DNA of 42,893 nt from Candidatus Hydrogenedentota bacterium (GCA_016791475.1 JAEUWI010000058.1:1-42893); one strand, 5' to 3'. Shown: positions 1 through 8,583, counted from the first letter of the stretch. The notes: a model not told the origin generated them from the sequence alone. Numbers and translations: made by a program.

Positions 1-25
1 ACCTCCTTTCCGAGATCCACAGTAT

Positions 26-70
26 GGGGACATTTTCAAAGAGTTAGCAGGGGGACATTTTCAAAGAGTT
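26..70. repeat. Two 20-bp direct repeats, possible IS end
   Basis: The 20-mer GGGGACATTTTCAAAGAGTT occurs identically at 26-45 and 51-70, separated by 5 bp. Multiple direct copies of a roughly 20-bp motif are known at the termini of some insertion sequences, IS21-like ones in particular. No transposase is in the window, so the element body, if any, lies to the left or is gone. The repeat is seen directly; the IS assignment is inference. Confidence 0.6.
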
Positions 71-240
71 TCGACACGGACCACGGCGCGCGTAGAGGCG
101 CATGTGGCCCGGCACCCGACCCGCACGGCATGGAAAGTGGAAAGTTTCACGCCGATCATCGTAGCGCGGGCTCCACCCGCAACCGAACGTTTCACCACGA
201 AGGCTTCAGAGCAGCCGTTGGCCGCAACCAAAATACTGGA

Positions 241-440
241 TCATCCGGTTCGAGCGTACATTTCGCGTTACCGGCAGATTCATCGACACGTTGCTTGCTG
301 CATTAGGAAGATCTGAACCACGAATGGACACGAATCCACACGAATAATGAACCGGGATTCGACTCATGAAATGGACGTCTTCTCAGGATCGCAATCGGAT
401 CTCCAGGAAATAAAGGTTCATCCGGTTTGAGGGTGCATTT
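241..440. repeat. Dispersed TCATCCGGTT motif, two forward copies
   Basis: Near-identical motifs occur at 241-263 (TCATCCGGTTCGAGCGTACA then TTT) and 418-440 (TCATCCGGTTTGAGGGTGCA then TTT). A third copy lies inverted at about 989-1019; its reverse complement reads TCGTCCGGTTTGAGGGTAC followed by TTTTCGCGT. Copies 1 and 3 also share the TTTCGCGTT that follows. This looks like a small dispersed repeat family of unknown function. Confidence 0.55.
319..345. repeat. CACGAAT short periodic tract
   Basis: Three CACGAAT units repeat with a 10-bp period (spacers GGA and CCA). A similar CACGAAG tract with a 9-bp period occurs at 32595-32620. No function is apparent. Confidence 0.6.
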
Positions 441-551
441 CCATTTGACTGAGAATTGTTTGTGTGTTGTGTTATGTTCTGCTTCATTGACAATCAGGGA
501 TTCGGCTCAAGGGCCAGTCGCCGCGCCTAATCCGTATTCGTTTTCGTTTTT

Positions 552-939
552 GCCCCGGAGGGGCTGAGGAACTTAGCCCAGGGTGAGCGAGGTACGAGCG
601 AAACCCTGGGATCGGGGCCAATAATAACAGCTAACCCCCGAAGGGGGTGACGGAAAACCCGCCAAGGCAGTCAAGATATAGCGATTGGGACACGTTCAGA
701 CAATCACGCTACGCGAGCATATCGGACGATGTACCGGTAATATTTTGCGTTGCGATTTTTCCGCCACCCCCTTCGGGGGTTTGAAATTCTTATTGCTTCA
801 TACTCAGGGTTCCGCTTAGGCTCCATTCGCCGCGGCGAACTAAGTTCCTCAGCCCCTCCGGGGCCAAGACAAATACCCGTTGAGGCCGAATGATGCCTCG
901 GCATCTGGGCTGGGCTAAGTTCCGCGACCCCTCCGGGGC
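552..939. repeat. Mirrored CCCCGGAGGGG repeat cluster
   Basis: The 25 bp at 552-576 (beginning GCCCCGGAGGGGCTGAGGAA) recur as an exact reverse complement at 840-864. A third, diverged copy in the same orientation as the second lies at 915-939. Inside the cluster, ACCCCCGAAGGGGGT at 634-648 is exactly mirrored at 766-780. The whole looks like a large decayed inverted repeat or two head-to-head copies of one small non-coding element. No open frame of interest lies within it. Confidence 0.7.
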
Positions 940-1213
940 CAAGAACTTCCTCGATAACTTGAGCGTAAATCATGGCGCGCCTTGCAACAAACGCGAAAAG
1001 TACCCTCAAACCGGACGAACCATAAGCTTCACGCGCCTGAGATTCTTGCTGCAATCGAGGCGATTCCCGACTGAACTTGCCCCGCTCGGAACGTTGCGCC
1101 TTCGCGTGCAAGAAATACAGGCCTGCAACGTCCCACGGATCTGTGTAAATCTGTGGGAAAGTTCTTGCTTGCGGCCTGCGGCTGCCCAAGGCAGGTATGG
1201 CCCGAAAGAGGGG

Positions 1214-3295
1214 TCAAACGTTGATGGATCCGCTGATCATCAGCGGCTCGGGCTCGCCCAGCGTCTCGATGGTGCTCTTCTCCGTGCGCAGATAGGTCTG
1301 GCGCGCGGGAATGCCGTTCTCCCAGGCCTTTGTGACGATCCGGCTCCGGCCCATGCCCTTCTCTTCGTCCAGCAGGTGGCGCCAGGCGCAAATGACGATG
1401 CCGGGCGTGAAACAGCCGCGCGCGCGCGCGCCGCCCACCGCCCAACCCTGCAGCACGTGATCGGGCAGGGACACCATGTACTCCGTCCACAGGCGCTCCC
1501 GGAGTTCCTCAATGCGGGCCGCGATCTCACGGCAGCTCGCCAGGTAGCCCGTCACGCGCGACATGCGGATTTCCATGGTCCGGAGCAGCACCTTCACATA
1601 ACGGTCGTTGGCCCGCATCTTGAATAGATCCGCATCGGGCCGTTTGCGCGCCGCCGCCAGAAGCTGGCGCAGCATTTCGACTCGGGAGCACTCCGCCTTC
1701 GCCCGTTCCAGCAGCGCGGCCCGGCCCATGGCCCGCTCGATCTCCTGCTCGTCCCGGGCGATCGCCTGGGCCAGCGCGTCGAACTTCTCCTGGACCTCGT
1801 CGCACTTGGCCAGCAGCCGTGAGAGCACCTGCTCCACCCCCTGCGGCGCCAGGCCCTTTCGTTGCAACTTGCGGCCCAGATAGAGCACTTCCTCCTTGTC
1901 CGCCTGCAATTCGGTGTCGATGCTGCCCTCGTTGGAGAGCATGGTCAACTCCCGGCGCAGATCATCCAGCGTCGCCTGCTCCTCCGCCGAGCCGCTCGAC
2001 GCCTCCGCGCCGTTGCCCTTCATGGAGGCCATCAGGTTCAGGCGATCCTCCGCCGCCACCATCACCGATCGGATCCCGGAAAGCAGCCGCTCCAGAAAGG
2101 AGAGTTTGCGCCGGAGCTTCTCCACATGGTGGACCTGCTCCTTCGTACTTTCCTCCCCCAGGATATACATCAACACGTTGCCCGCCAGGTTGTCCGCCTC
2201 GCGTTCCGTGATTTCGATAAGCTCTTCCACATTCGCGAGGCGCTGGCGAAGTTTCATGGCGGAATTCAGCATGCGCCCGGATTCGAGGGTGAGCACTTCG
2301 CCGTAGTCCTGGCAACTCAGACCACGCAGCAGGCAGATGTTGATGTTGCGCTCTTCCGTGCACACAAAATTCGCGGCCTCCGCCCACTCGGTCGCGAAAA
2401 GTTCGCCGCCGACAAAGTCGCCTCCCACCGTGATCTTCCGGCCGAAGTAACGGCCTCCGATGGCGTTGCCGGTGATTTCGATCTCCCGCGCCGCGAATAT
2501 CATTCGCGGGTTTTCGGCGGCCATCGCCCGCACCGAATTCTCCTTGGAGATCACCGTGGCCTGATTGAGAATATCCTTCGCGCCCACGCTGCCCCGCCGC
2601 GCCACCACGACCCCCGCGAGATTCCCCATGATCTCGCAGCCGACCGTTGTCGCCACGTTGCCCTGGACATCGCCCCGGACATAGCAACTGCCCTTGTCCA
2701 CCACCACCGTGCAATCCGGGGGCACATCCGAAAGAATCAGGAGATCGCCTTCCCGCATGCACACCGGCCCGCGGATGGGATGATTGATCCCCCCGAAGGT
2801 GCGAACATCACGCATTTCCGCCGACTTTAGTTCCTCCGCCGAAAGTACGGCGAGGCGGCGGTGCAGGGCGGGACATCCGGGTATGACCGGTTTGTGTTTG
2901 CGCGCATGCTCGATATCCCGCGTGTGGGGCGCAAGGCAGCCCATCGTCCGCCGGAAGAGATCCAGCTTGCCGCTCCGTCGGGCCAGGCCCGCGGCAAAGG
3001 AGAGAAAGTCGAGCTCGTCCCGCTCCAGCCGCGTTACGTTGCCTTCGGAAAGCTCCTTGATCAGCGCGCGCGAAAGGGGCTGCTGGCGGTAGCCCATCGT
3101 ATCCGTTCGGGGGGCCTTGACCTCCGTGACCCAGATATCAAAGATCTGGCGGAGCAATTTGTAGGACTCCTGGACTTCCGGGTTGTCGTGGTGCGATTCA
3201 TACCAGGCCGCGCATAGAGCGATGTCGTCCAGGAAAAGTTCGGAAACCTTTTCCCTGGGCAGATTCATCACATGGTTTGCGAGGGACTCGTACAT
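1214..3295 (-). CDS. FapA/DUF342-like polymer-forming domain protein
   Basis: A 693-residue cytoplasmic-looking protein with no signal peptide. The centre (roughly residues 165-330) has short Gly/Val-rich strands of the type seen in the right-handed beta-helix of FapA (DUF342), such as GSCYVRGDVQGNV and REIEITGNAIGG. The C-terminal half (about 340-600) is long and Glu/Arg/Leu-rich and probably coiled coil. A FapA-like architecture fits, but I see no flagellar gene nearby, so a flagellar role is not supported. The ATG is 18 bp after the mtnA stop, suggesting co-transcription, although no strong Shine-Dalgarno precedes it. It is the last gene of the minus-strand block. Family assignment is moderate; function is unknown, with a polymer-forming or envelope-associated scaffold possible. 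Confidence 0.65.
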   Translation of the reverse strand: MYESLANHVMNLPREKVSELFLDDIALCAAWYESHHDNPEVQESYKLLRQIFDIWVTEVKAPRTDTMGYRQQPLSRALIKELSEGNVTRLERDELDFLSFAAGLARRSGKLDLFRRTMGCLAPHTRDIEHARKHKPVIPGCPALHRRLAVLSAEELKSAEMRDVRTFGGINHPIRGPVCMREGDLLILSDVPPDCTVVVDKGSCYVRGDVQGNVATTVGCEIMGNLAGVVVARRGSVGAKDILNQATVISKENSVRAMAAENPRMIFAAREIEITGNAIGGRYFGRKITVGGDFVGGELFATEWAEAANFVCTEERNINICLLRGLSCQDYGEVLTLESGRMLNSAMKLRQRLANVEELIEITEREADNLAGNVLMYILGEESTKEQVHHVEKLRRKLSFLERLLSGIRSVMVAAEDRLNLMASMKGNGAEASSGSAEEQATLDDLRRELTMLSNEGSIDTELQADKEEVLYLGRKLQRKGLAPQGVEQVLSRLLAKCDEVQEKFDALAQAIARDEQEIERAMGRAALLERAKAECSRVEMLRQLLAAARKRPDADLFKMRANDRYVKVLLRTMEIRMSRVTGYLASCREIAARIEELRERLWTEYMVSLPDHVLQGWAVGGARARGCFTPGIVICAWRHLLDEEKGMGRSRIVTKAWENGIPARQTYLRTEKSTIETLGEPEPLMISGSINV

Positions 3296-3313
3296 GGAGG
3301 CCGGCGGTATCCT

Positions 3314-4369
3314 TCAGGTCGTGTCGAGGCGCCGGAATATCCGGCTCAAACTGATATCGTAAGGCGGGGTTACAATCCCGTACTCAGTGATTATACCCGC
3401 TATCAGCGCCGCGGGCGTCACATCAAAGGCGGGATTGTACACCGAAATACCCTCGGGCGCCGTGGACCGGCCGAATCCATGGGTTACCTCCTCCGCGGCC
3501 CGCTCTTCAATCGGAATAGCTTCGCCGTCGGTCAGCGTTCCGTCCAGCGTGGAGGTCGGCGCCGCCACATACAGGGGGATATCGTGGGCCTCCGCCAGCA
3601 CCGCCAGCCCGTAGGTACCGATCTTGTTCGCCGTATCGCCATTGGCCGCGATGCGGTCCGCGCCCACGATCACCAGATCGACCCGGCCTTCGCGCATGAC
3701 CTGCGCCGCCGCATTGTCGCATATCAGCGTCGTGTCGATTCCCGCCCGGTGCAACTCCCACGCCGTCAACCGCGCGCCCTGCAACAGGGGCCGGGTTTCA
3801 TCGGCAAAAACATGAAAATTTCGCCCTTCCGATTTCGCCTGGTACAGCACGGAGAGGGCCGTACCCAGGCCGCCCGTCGCCAGGGCGCCCGCATTGCAGT
3901 GGGTGAGTACGCCCGCGCCCTCGTGCACCAGGTGGGCCCCAAACTGGCCGATGCGGCGGCACTGTTCGAGGTCTTCGGCAAGAATTGCGAGCGCCTCCGC
4001 TTCGAGCGCCTCGAAGAACGCCGCAGGCGTCGCGTTGTCCGCCACCGAGGTTGCCCGGCGCTCCATACGCGCAAGCGCCCAGAAGAGGTTGACCGCCGTC
4101 GGGCGGGAACCAGCGAGGCTCCGGGCAACTTCCGCCACCGCCGTCCGCGATGCCGCCAGGCTCTCCGGCTGCCGCTCCGCCAGGCCCACGAGCACGCCAA
4201 AGGCCGCGCAGATGCCAATGGCCGGCGCACCGCGCACCTTGAGTTGCGTGATGGCATCCCATACATCCGTCACGGAAGCCAGCTCGATCCAGCGCAGTTC
4301 TCCAGGCAGGAGCGTCTGATCGATGATGCTGAGGGTGCCCTCGGTCCAGTTGACTGGTTGGCAAGTCAC
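3314..4369 (-). CDS. mtnA: S-methyl-5-thioribose-1-phosphate isomerase
   Basis: Isomerises 5-methylthioribose 1-phosphate to 5-methylthioribulose 1-phosphate in the methionine salvage pathway, in the cytosol. At 351 residues it is of normal family length. Signatures are RGAPAIGICAAFG near the N-terminus, THCNAGALATGG with the catalytic Cys, FADETRPLLQGARLTAWEL, and VGADRIAANGDTANKIGTY with the catalytic Asp. The start is a GTG with a good Shine-Dalgarno (AAGGAG, 7-nt spacing). A TATAAT-like box and a 15-bp palindrome lie just upstream, so it may have its own promoter rather than only reading through from proB, 193 bp away. No other methionine-salvage gene is in the window. The related eIF-2B alpha/ribose-1,5-bisphosphate isomerase family is the main alternative, but the motifs favour MtnA. 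Confidence 0.93.
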   Translation of the reverse strand: MTCQPVNWTEGTLSIIDQTLLPGELRWIELASVTDVWDAITQLKVRGAPAIGICAAFGVLVGLAERQPESLAASRTAVAEVARSLAGSRPTAVNLFWALARMERRATSVADNATPAAFFEALEAEALAILAEDLEQCRRIGQFGAHLVHEGAGVLTHCNAGALATGGLGTALSVLYQAKSEGRNFHVFADETRPLLQGARLTAWELHRAGIDTTLICDNAAAQVMREGRVDLVIVGADRIAANGDTANKIGTYGLAVLAEAHDIPLYVAAPTSTLDGTLTDGEAIPIEERAAEEVTHGFGRSTAPEGISVYNPAFDVTPAALIAGIITEYGIVTPPYDISLSRIFRRLDTT

Positions 4370-4388
4370 ACTGCTACTCCTTTGCCTT

Positions 4389-4422
4389 GCATACTCCGTA
4401 TGCTACCCTAATTCCGATTATA
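4389..4422 (-). promoter_or_regulatory. mtnA leader: -10 box and palindrome
   Basis: On the minus strand a perfect TATAAT (4417-4422) sits about 48 bases before the mtnA GTG. No good -35 is seen at 17 bp. Between it and the ribosome binding site is the perfect inverted repeat GCATACTCCGTATGC (4389-4403), with 6-bp arms and 3-bp centre. It could be an operator or a short leader hairpin. Confidence 0.4.
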
Positions 4423-4562
4423 AAACAAATTGCTCACCTATTAATGGATTTTTACCCTATTTCCAGTGCGGCGACGGCGGCAGGCGAGAGGCGCCGGCGA
4501 AACACCATGGCAACTGGCGCGCGGGCGGAAGGGTAAGGGGCAGAGGGCAGGTGGAAGGACGG

Positions 4563-5690
4563 CTAAATCAGCACGAGATTGTCGCGGTGTACAACTTCGT
4601 CGTAGAGCTTCGCCCCGAGAATTCCCGCGATCTCGTGGCTCTGGCGCCCCATGATCTTCCGCAGGTCCTCGCTCGAATAGTTTACCAGCGCCCGCGCGAT
4701 GAGGCCCCCGTCTTCGCCCCGGATCTCCACCGCGTCGCCCACGTGGAAGTGGCCCGTGGAATCGGTGATACCGGCGGAAAGAAGGCTCTTGCCGTGGGTC
4801 TGTATGGCGTCGCAGGCGCCCCGGTCGATTTTCAGCGTGCCCTGGGCCGTGCGGCCGAAGGCAATCCAGCGTTTGCGGTGGGAGAGGGCGGACTCGGCCG
4901 GTTTGAAGTGGGTGCAACGGGCCTCGCCCGAGAGTACGCCGTGAAGCACGTTGGGCGTGTGGCCGTTGGTGATGATGGTGGGGACGCCCGCCGCGAAAGC
5001 GATCCGCGCGGCGTCGAGTTTGGTGCGCATGCCGCCCGTGCCGGTGAGGGTGCCCGCGCCGCCGGCGTACTGAATGATTTCGGGCGTGATTTCCTCGACT
5101 TCGGGAATATGGGGCGCATCGGGATTCTTCTGGGGATTGCCCGCGTAGAGCCCGTCGATATCGCTGAGAATAATCAGAAGTCCGGCATTGAGCTTCGCCG
5201 CGATCTTGGCGGAGAGGGTGTCGTTGTCCCCGAAGCGCAATTGCTCCACGGCGGTGGAGTCGTTTTCGTTCACGATGGGGATGATACTCTTCATGTTGAA
5301 GAGGTTCTTGATCGTGTTGCGGACATTCAGGTAGCTGTCGCGCAGGTCGAGATCGCGCAGGGTGAGGAGGACCTGGGCCGTGTGGAGCCCCTCGCCATAG
5401 GTCATGAAGAGGGTCTCATAGTAGTGCATCAGCGTGGCCTGGCCCACGGCTGCGACGGCCTGCTTGTCGGGCAGGGCCGAGGGGCGCTCGGTCATCTTGA
5501 GGGTGTTCATTCCGCAGCCGATGGCGCCCGAACTCACGATCAACACGTTGATCCGGTGGTCCTTCTTGAGGGCGCAGATCTCCTTGACGACCGACTCCAT
5601 CACGTGGCCTTCGAAGGCGCGACGCCCGCTCAAGAGGCTGGTTCCGATCTTGATGACGAGAGTTTCCAGGGCGTCGGGATCAAATTTCAT
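4563..5690 (-). CDS. proB: Glutamate 5-kinase with PUA domain
   Basis: Phosphorylates L-glutamate to gamma-glutamyl phosphate, the first step of proline synthesis. The amino-acid kinase domain spans about residues 1-255, with VIKIGTSLL, VSSGAIGCGM, NENDSTAV, FGDNDTLSAKIA, LSDIDGLY and GTGGMRTKLDAA. A C-terminal PUA domain follows (about 275-365: GACDAIQTHGKSLL, VGDAVEI and GLIARALVNYSSEDL). At 375 residues it is full length for the PUA-containing form. It lies 59 bp downstream of obgE on the same strand; the obg-proB neighbourhood is widely conserved. proA is not in the window. Confidence 0.95.
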   Translation of the reverse strand: MKFDPDALETLVIKIGTSLLSGRRAFEGHVMESVVKEICALKKDHRINVLIVSSGAIGCGMNTLKMTERPSALPDKQAVAAVGQATLMHYYETLFMTYGEGLHTAQVLLTLRDLDLRDSYLNVRNTIKNLFNMKSIIPIVNENDSTAVEQLRFGDNDTLSAKIAAKLNAGLLIILSDIDGLYAGNPQKNPDAPHIPEVEEITPEIIQYAGGAGTLTGTGGMRTKLDAARIAFAAGVPTIITNGHTPNVLHGVLSGEARCTHFKPAESALSHRKRWIAFGRTAQGTLKIDRGACDAIQTHGKSLLSAGITDSTGHFHVGDAVEIRGEDGGLIARALVNYSSEDLRKIMGRQSHEIAGILGAKLYDEVVHRDNLVLI

Positions 5691-5749
5691 AGGAGTCGAT
5701 GCTTCTCAGGGCCGAGATTAACAGGTCGCTGCGGGCGCTAGTATGGCCC

Positions 5750-7006
5750 TTAGTCCGGGTGATACTCAAGTTCCAGATCGCCGATGAAGATGGACTGGCC
5801 CTCTTCCGCGCCGAGGCGCTTCAGGGCCCGGAAAATGCCCATCTTCTCCAGCACCTTTTGGAGGTGCTCGGCCCCTTCGGGATTGCCGAAGTCGGTCATG
5901 CGCACGGCGCGCACGGGGCGTTCGCCCTCGATACGGAAGCCGCCCTTGATCCGGATGACGTCGTAGGGCGCTTCGTAGGTGTATTCGCGCTCCGGCTCCG
6001 GCGCTTTCTCGCCATAGAGCTCCGCGTTGCGGGCCGCTTCCACCTCCGTCCAGAGGTGTTCGAGCAGGGCGGGAATGCCCTCGCCCGTGGCTCCGGAAAT
6101 CAAGTGCGCATTGGGGAAGGCGTCCTTCACTTCTTCATAGCGCTTCCGGTTTTCGGTGATGTCGGACTTGTTCAGGGCGTAGACCGCCGGACGGCTTTCG
6201 AAGACTTCACTGTGCTGGCGAAGTTCGCTCTTCAGCGTTTCCAGCGTCTCCACGGGATCGCCATCCCCCAGATCGATCAGGAAAAGGAGGACCCGCGTGC
6301 GCTCGATGTGGCGCAGGAAATCGAGCCCCAGGCCCTTGCCCTCCGCCGCGCCCTCGATAATGCCGGGGATATCCGCCACCGCCAGGGTGCGGTGGTCGCT
6401 CAATTGGACGATACCGAGATTGGGCGTTATGGTGGTGAAGGGGTAATTGCCGATCTTCGGCGTCGCCGCCGAGATGGCGGAGAGCAGGGTGGACTTGCCG
6501 GCATTGGGCAGGCCGACGAAACCCACTTCCGCGATCAGCTTGAGTTCCAGCACATACTCGCGCTCCTCACCCGGCTCGCCGCGCTCTGCGAAGCGGGGCG
6601 CCTTGTTGGCCGAGGTCTTGAAACGCGTGTTGCCCTTGCCCCCCTTGCCGCCCCGGCTCACGCGAAAGGACTGCCCTTCCTCCGTCAGGTCGGCCAGCAG
6701 TTCACCCGTCTCCGGATCGTGGACCATGGTGCCGCAGGGCACCGCCAGGATGATGTCGTCGCCGCCCCGACCGTGCAGGCACTTTCCTTTGCCGTGAAGG
6801 CCGCGGTTCCCCTTCCAAAGGGGATGGAAACGCAGGTCCATGAGGGAGGTATAACGAGAAGAGGCAGCGATATAAATATCGCCGCCTTTTCCTCCGTCTC
6901 CGCCATCGGGGCCGCCGAGGGGGACGTATGCTTCTTTTCTGAAACTGCAGCACCCGTCGCCGCCATGGCCACCGATAACTTTAATTCGGACGCGATCTAC
7001 AAACAT
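5750..7006 (-). CDS. obgE: GTPase Obg/CgtA
   Basis: Essential ribosome-associated GTPase involved in 50S assembly and stress signalling. All three expected domains are visible. The Gly-rich Obg fold is at residues 1-155 (GGHGGDGCCSFRKEAYVPLG, GGDGGKGGDIY, GKGGKGNTRFKT). The G domain is about 160-325, with Walker A GLPNAGKSTLL, DIPGIIEGAAEGKGLGLDFL and NKSD. A C-terminal OCT domain is about 345-418 (RVTDFGN-like VRMTDFGNPE and GDLELEYHPD). Full length at 418 residues. It begins 21 bp after rpmA in the classic rplU-rpmA-obg order, so it is very likely co-transcribed. Confidence 0.97.
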   Translation of the reverse strand: MFVDRVRIKVIGGHGGDGCCSFRKEAYVPLGGPDGGDGGKGGDIYIAASSRYTSLMDLRFHPLWKGNRGLHGKGKCLHGRGGDDIILAVPCGTMVHDPETGELLADLTEEGQSFRVSRGGKGGKGNTRFKTSANKAPRFAERGEPGEEREYVLELKLIAEVGFVGLPNAGKSTLLSAISAATPKIGNYPFTTITPNLGIVQLSDHRTLAVADIPGIIEGAAEGKGLGLDFLRHIERTRVLLFLIDLGDGDPVETLETLKSELRQHSEVFESRPAVYALNKSDITENRKRYEEVKDAFPNAHLISGATGEGIPALLEHLWTEVEAARNAELYGEKAPEPEREYTYEAPYDVIRIKGGFRIEGERPVRAVRMTDFGNPEGAEHLQKVLEKMGIFRALKRLGAEEGQSIFIGDLELEYHPD

Positions 7007-7027
7007 GGCTGCCGGTGCTGCCGGCCG

Positions 7028-7288
7028 TTATTCGGCCGCCGGTACGATATCAACGCACTGCCGGCCTTTCTTGAAGAACCGGAACTGCACCACACCGTCG
7101 GCGAGGGCAAAAAGGGTATGATCCTTGCCGAGGCCGCAGTTCTTGCCCGCGGCAAACTTGGTGCCGCGCTGGCGAACGATGATATTGCCCGCGATGGCCT
7201 TCTGGCCGCCGTAGAGTTTTACACCAAGGCGTTTGGACTCACTGTCGCGACCGTTGCGGGAACTGCCGCCTGCTTTCTTGTGTGCCAT
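7028..7288 (-). CDS. rpmA: 50S ribosomal protein L27
   Basis: 86-residue large-subunit protein whose N-terminus reaches the peptidyl-transferase centre. It begins directly with [20 protein letters not shown], so it lacks the cleavable N-terminal extension found in Firmicutes. Further family signatures are [22 protein letters not shown] and [12 protein letters not shown]. It follows rplU by 15 bp and precedes obgE by 21 bp in a conserved operon. Confidence 0.97.
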   Translation of the reverse strand: MAHKKAGGSSRNGRDSESKRLGVKLYGGQKAIAGNIIVRQRGTKFAAGKNCGLGKDHTLFALADGVVQFRFFKKGRQCVDIVPAAE

Positions 7289-7303
7289 TGAGAAACCTCT
7301 CCC

Positions 7304-7615
7304 TTATGCTTTGATTTCGCGAATCATGATTTCGGTGAACAACTGGCGGTGGCCCTGGGTGCGCATGTAGCCTTTCCGGCGCTTCTTCTTGAAGACGCGG
7401 ATTTTCTTGCGCTTGCCTTCGTCGGTGATCTCGGCAATGACGCGCGCGCTGCTGAGCGCGCCCGGTTCGGCCGTGATGCCGTTGCCGTTCACCAGCAGGC
7501 AGACCTTGCCCAGTTCAATCTGGCCGCCGACGGGACCATCCAGCTTTTCCACCCGCAGCCGGTCGCCTTCGGCAACCTTATACTGCTTTCCGCCTGTAAC
7601 CACTACAGCGTACAT
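7304..7615 (-). CDS. rplU: 50S ribosomal protein L21
   Basis: 103-residue large-subunit protein that binds 23S rRNA. Signatures are MYAVVVTGGKQYKVAEGD at the N-terminus and the basic KKIRVFKKKRRKGYMRTQGHRQ toward the C-terminus (the family's KKRRKxYRRxxGHRQ). The start has a Shine-Dalgarno GGAG 7 nt upstream. It is the first gene of the rplU-rpmA-obgE-proB run. The 149-bp spacer to nadX contains a hairpin that could belong to its leader. Confidence 0.97.
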   Translation of the reverse strand: MYAVVVTGGKQYKVAEGDRLRVEKLDGPVGGQIELGKVCLLVNGNGITAEPGALSSARVIAEITDEGKRKKIRVFKKKRRKGYMRTQGHRQLFTEIMIREIKA

Positions 7616-7681
7616 GGTTAATCTCCATTCTTAACGATGCCCGCGGGCCGCTATGGCGCGCAGGGGTCATGCTCCACGTTT

Positions 7682-7704
7682 CCTGGGGGCCTGTCCACCC
7701 CAGG
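7682..7704 (-). promoter_or_regulatory. Hairpin upstream of rplU
   Basis: CCTGGGG (7682-7688) pairs with CCCCAGG (7698-7704) across a 9-nt loop in the spacer between nadX and rplU. No T-tract follows on the minus strand, so it is not a clear terminator. It may be part of an L21 leader or a remnant repeat; the evidence is weak. Confidence 0.3.
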
Positions 7705-7764
7705 GGGTCGAATCATGCCCTACTTTATGCACTCACCGCGACCGCGAAAGCGGCCCGTTTCTTA

Positions 7765-8583
7765 TCAGGACTCTTTAAACTGCCGGCAAAACGCCGTTGC
7801 GGCCACCCGGAGTTCCGCGCTCGCCGAAAGCGACGCCAGATAGCTCGATTTCGCATTGCGCGGCGACGGCAGATTGATCGTTATCGCCTTCAGGCTCCCA
7901 AAGGCGCCCTCGGCATCCACTTCGTGGCTGTTCCGCGTCGCGTTCGGATCGGCGATGACGCAAACCCGCGTCTCCTTCGGCCCGATACCCATCAGACTCA
8001 GCGCGCCGGCCACGTTCACGTTGGCCGGAAAGGCTTTCACCGCTTCCAGAGCATTGCCTTCAAAGACGACTCTGGGCTCGGTCAGGTTACTAATATCTAT
8101 ATTGTTCTCAATGAGATAGGGCGCGCCGGCCAATCCTTCCGGCGGCTTGCGCGTGGTCAGCGTGACCATATGCAGGCCGCCTTCCATGGCGGCGCGGATT
8201 CCGTCCAGGCCGCACAGGGCGCCCGAAGGTATCCGTACCTGTATTCCGCTCTGCTTCGCCCGTTCGATCTCGTCCGGGAGCGCCATCAGGCCGCCCACGC
8301 TCATGACAAGACAGTCCTTGTGGTGGCGAATCGCCACTTCCAGGACGTCCTTTACGACGCTGGCAACCGCGCATTCTACAATAAAATCGACCTGCTCCGC
8401 CAGTTCGTCCAGCGTGCAGATTCGGGCATTGAGCTGAAAGGTGCGCACCAGCACGGCGGCTCGGTCCGGATCCACATCCGTCAGCGCCACGACTTCCGCC
8501 GGAATCCCCCCTTTATGAAGGGCGATGCAGATGTCGGCGCCGATATTGCCACACCCGACCAAACCGATCTTCATCTTGGTCAT
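7765..8583 (-). CDS. nadX: L-aspartate dehydrogenase (NadX type)
   Basis: NAD(P)-dependent oxidation of L-aspartate to iminoaspartate, which can feed quinolinate and NAD synthesis in place of NadB. Family motifs run the full length: nucleotide-binding GLVGCGNIGADICIAL, VDFIVECAVASVVKDV, MSVGGLMAL, IPSGALCGLDGIRAA, RKPPEGLAG, FPANVNVAGALSLMGIG and ADPNATRNSHEVDAEGAFG. I chose the ATG at 8583 (MTKMKIG) over the in-frame ATG 15 bases upstream because a GAGAGGA Shine-Dalgarno sits 6 nt before it; this gives 272 residues, normal for the family. A good promoter lies about 120 bp upstream. nadA and nadC are not nearby, so its pathway role is by family only. Confidence 0.9.
   Translation of the reverse strand: MTKMKIGLVGCGNIGADICIALHKGGIPAEVVALTDVDPDRAAVLVRTFQLNARICTLDELAEQVDFIVECAVASVVKDVLEVAIRHHKDCLVMSVGGLMALPDEIERAKQSGIQVRIPSGALCGLDGIRAAMEGGLHMVTLTTRKPPEGLAGAPYLIENNIDISNLTEPRVVFEGNALEAVKAFPANVNVAGALSLMGIGPKETRVCVIADPNATRNSHEVDAEGAFGSLKAITINLPSPRNAKSSYLASLSASAELRVAATAFCRQFKES

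Larger units (their letters stand above)
1..1213. other. Gene-free, repeat-rich spacer
   Basis: No convincing gene is visible in the first 1.2 kb. Open frames here are short, lack recognisable motifs and run through inverted repeats. The stretch holds at least five kinds of short repeat, listed separately: 20-bp direct repeats at the left edge, a periodic CACGAAT tract, dispersed TCATCCGG motifs, mirrored CCCCGGAGGGG elements, and an imperfect CCCACGGAT/ATCTGTGGG palindrome at 1132-1157. It looks like accumulated debris of mobile or repetitive DNA downstream of the FapA-like gene. Confidence 0.7.

Noticed and set aside
704-1189. 161-codon minus-strand frame downstream of the FapA-like gene
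   Set aside because: It runs through exact inverted repeats and shows repeated LGPGG(V/A)ELS segments caused by the repeats, not by protein evolution.
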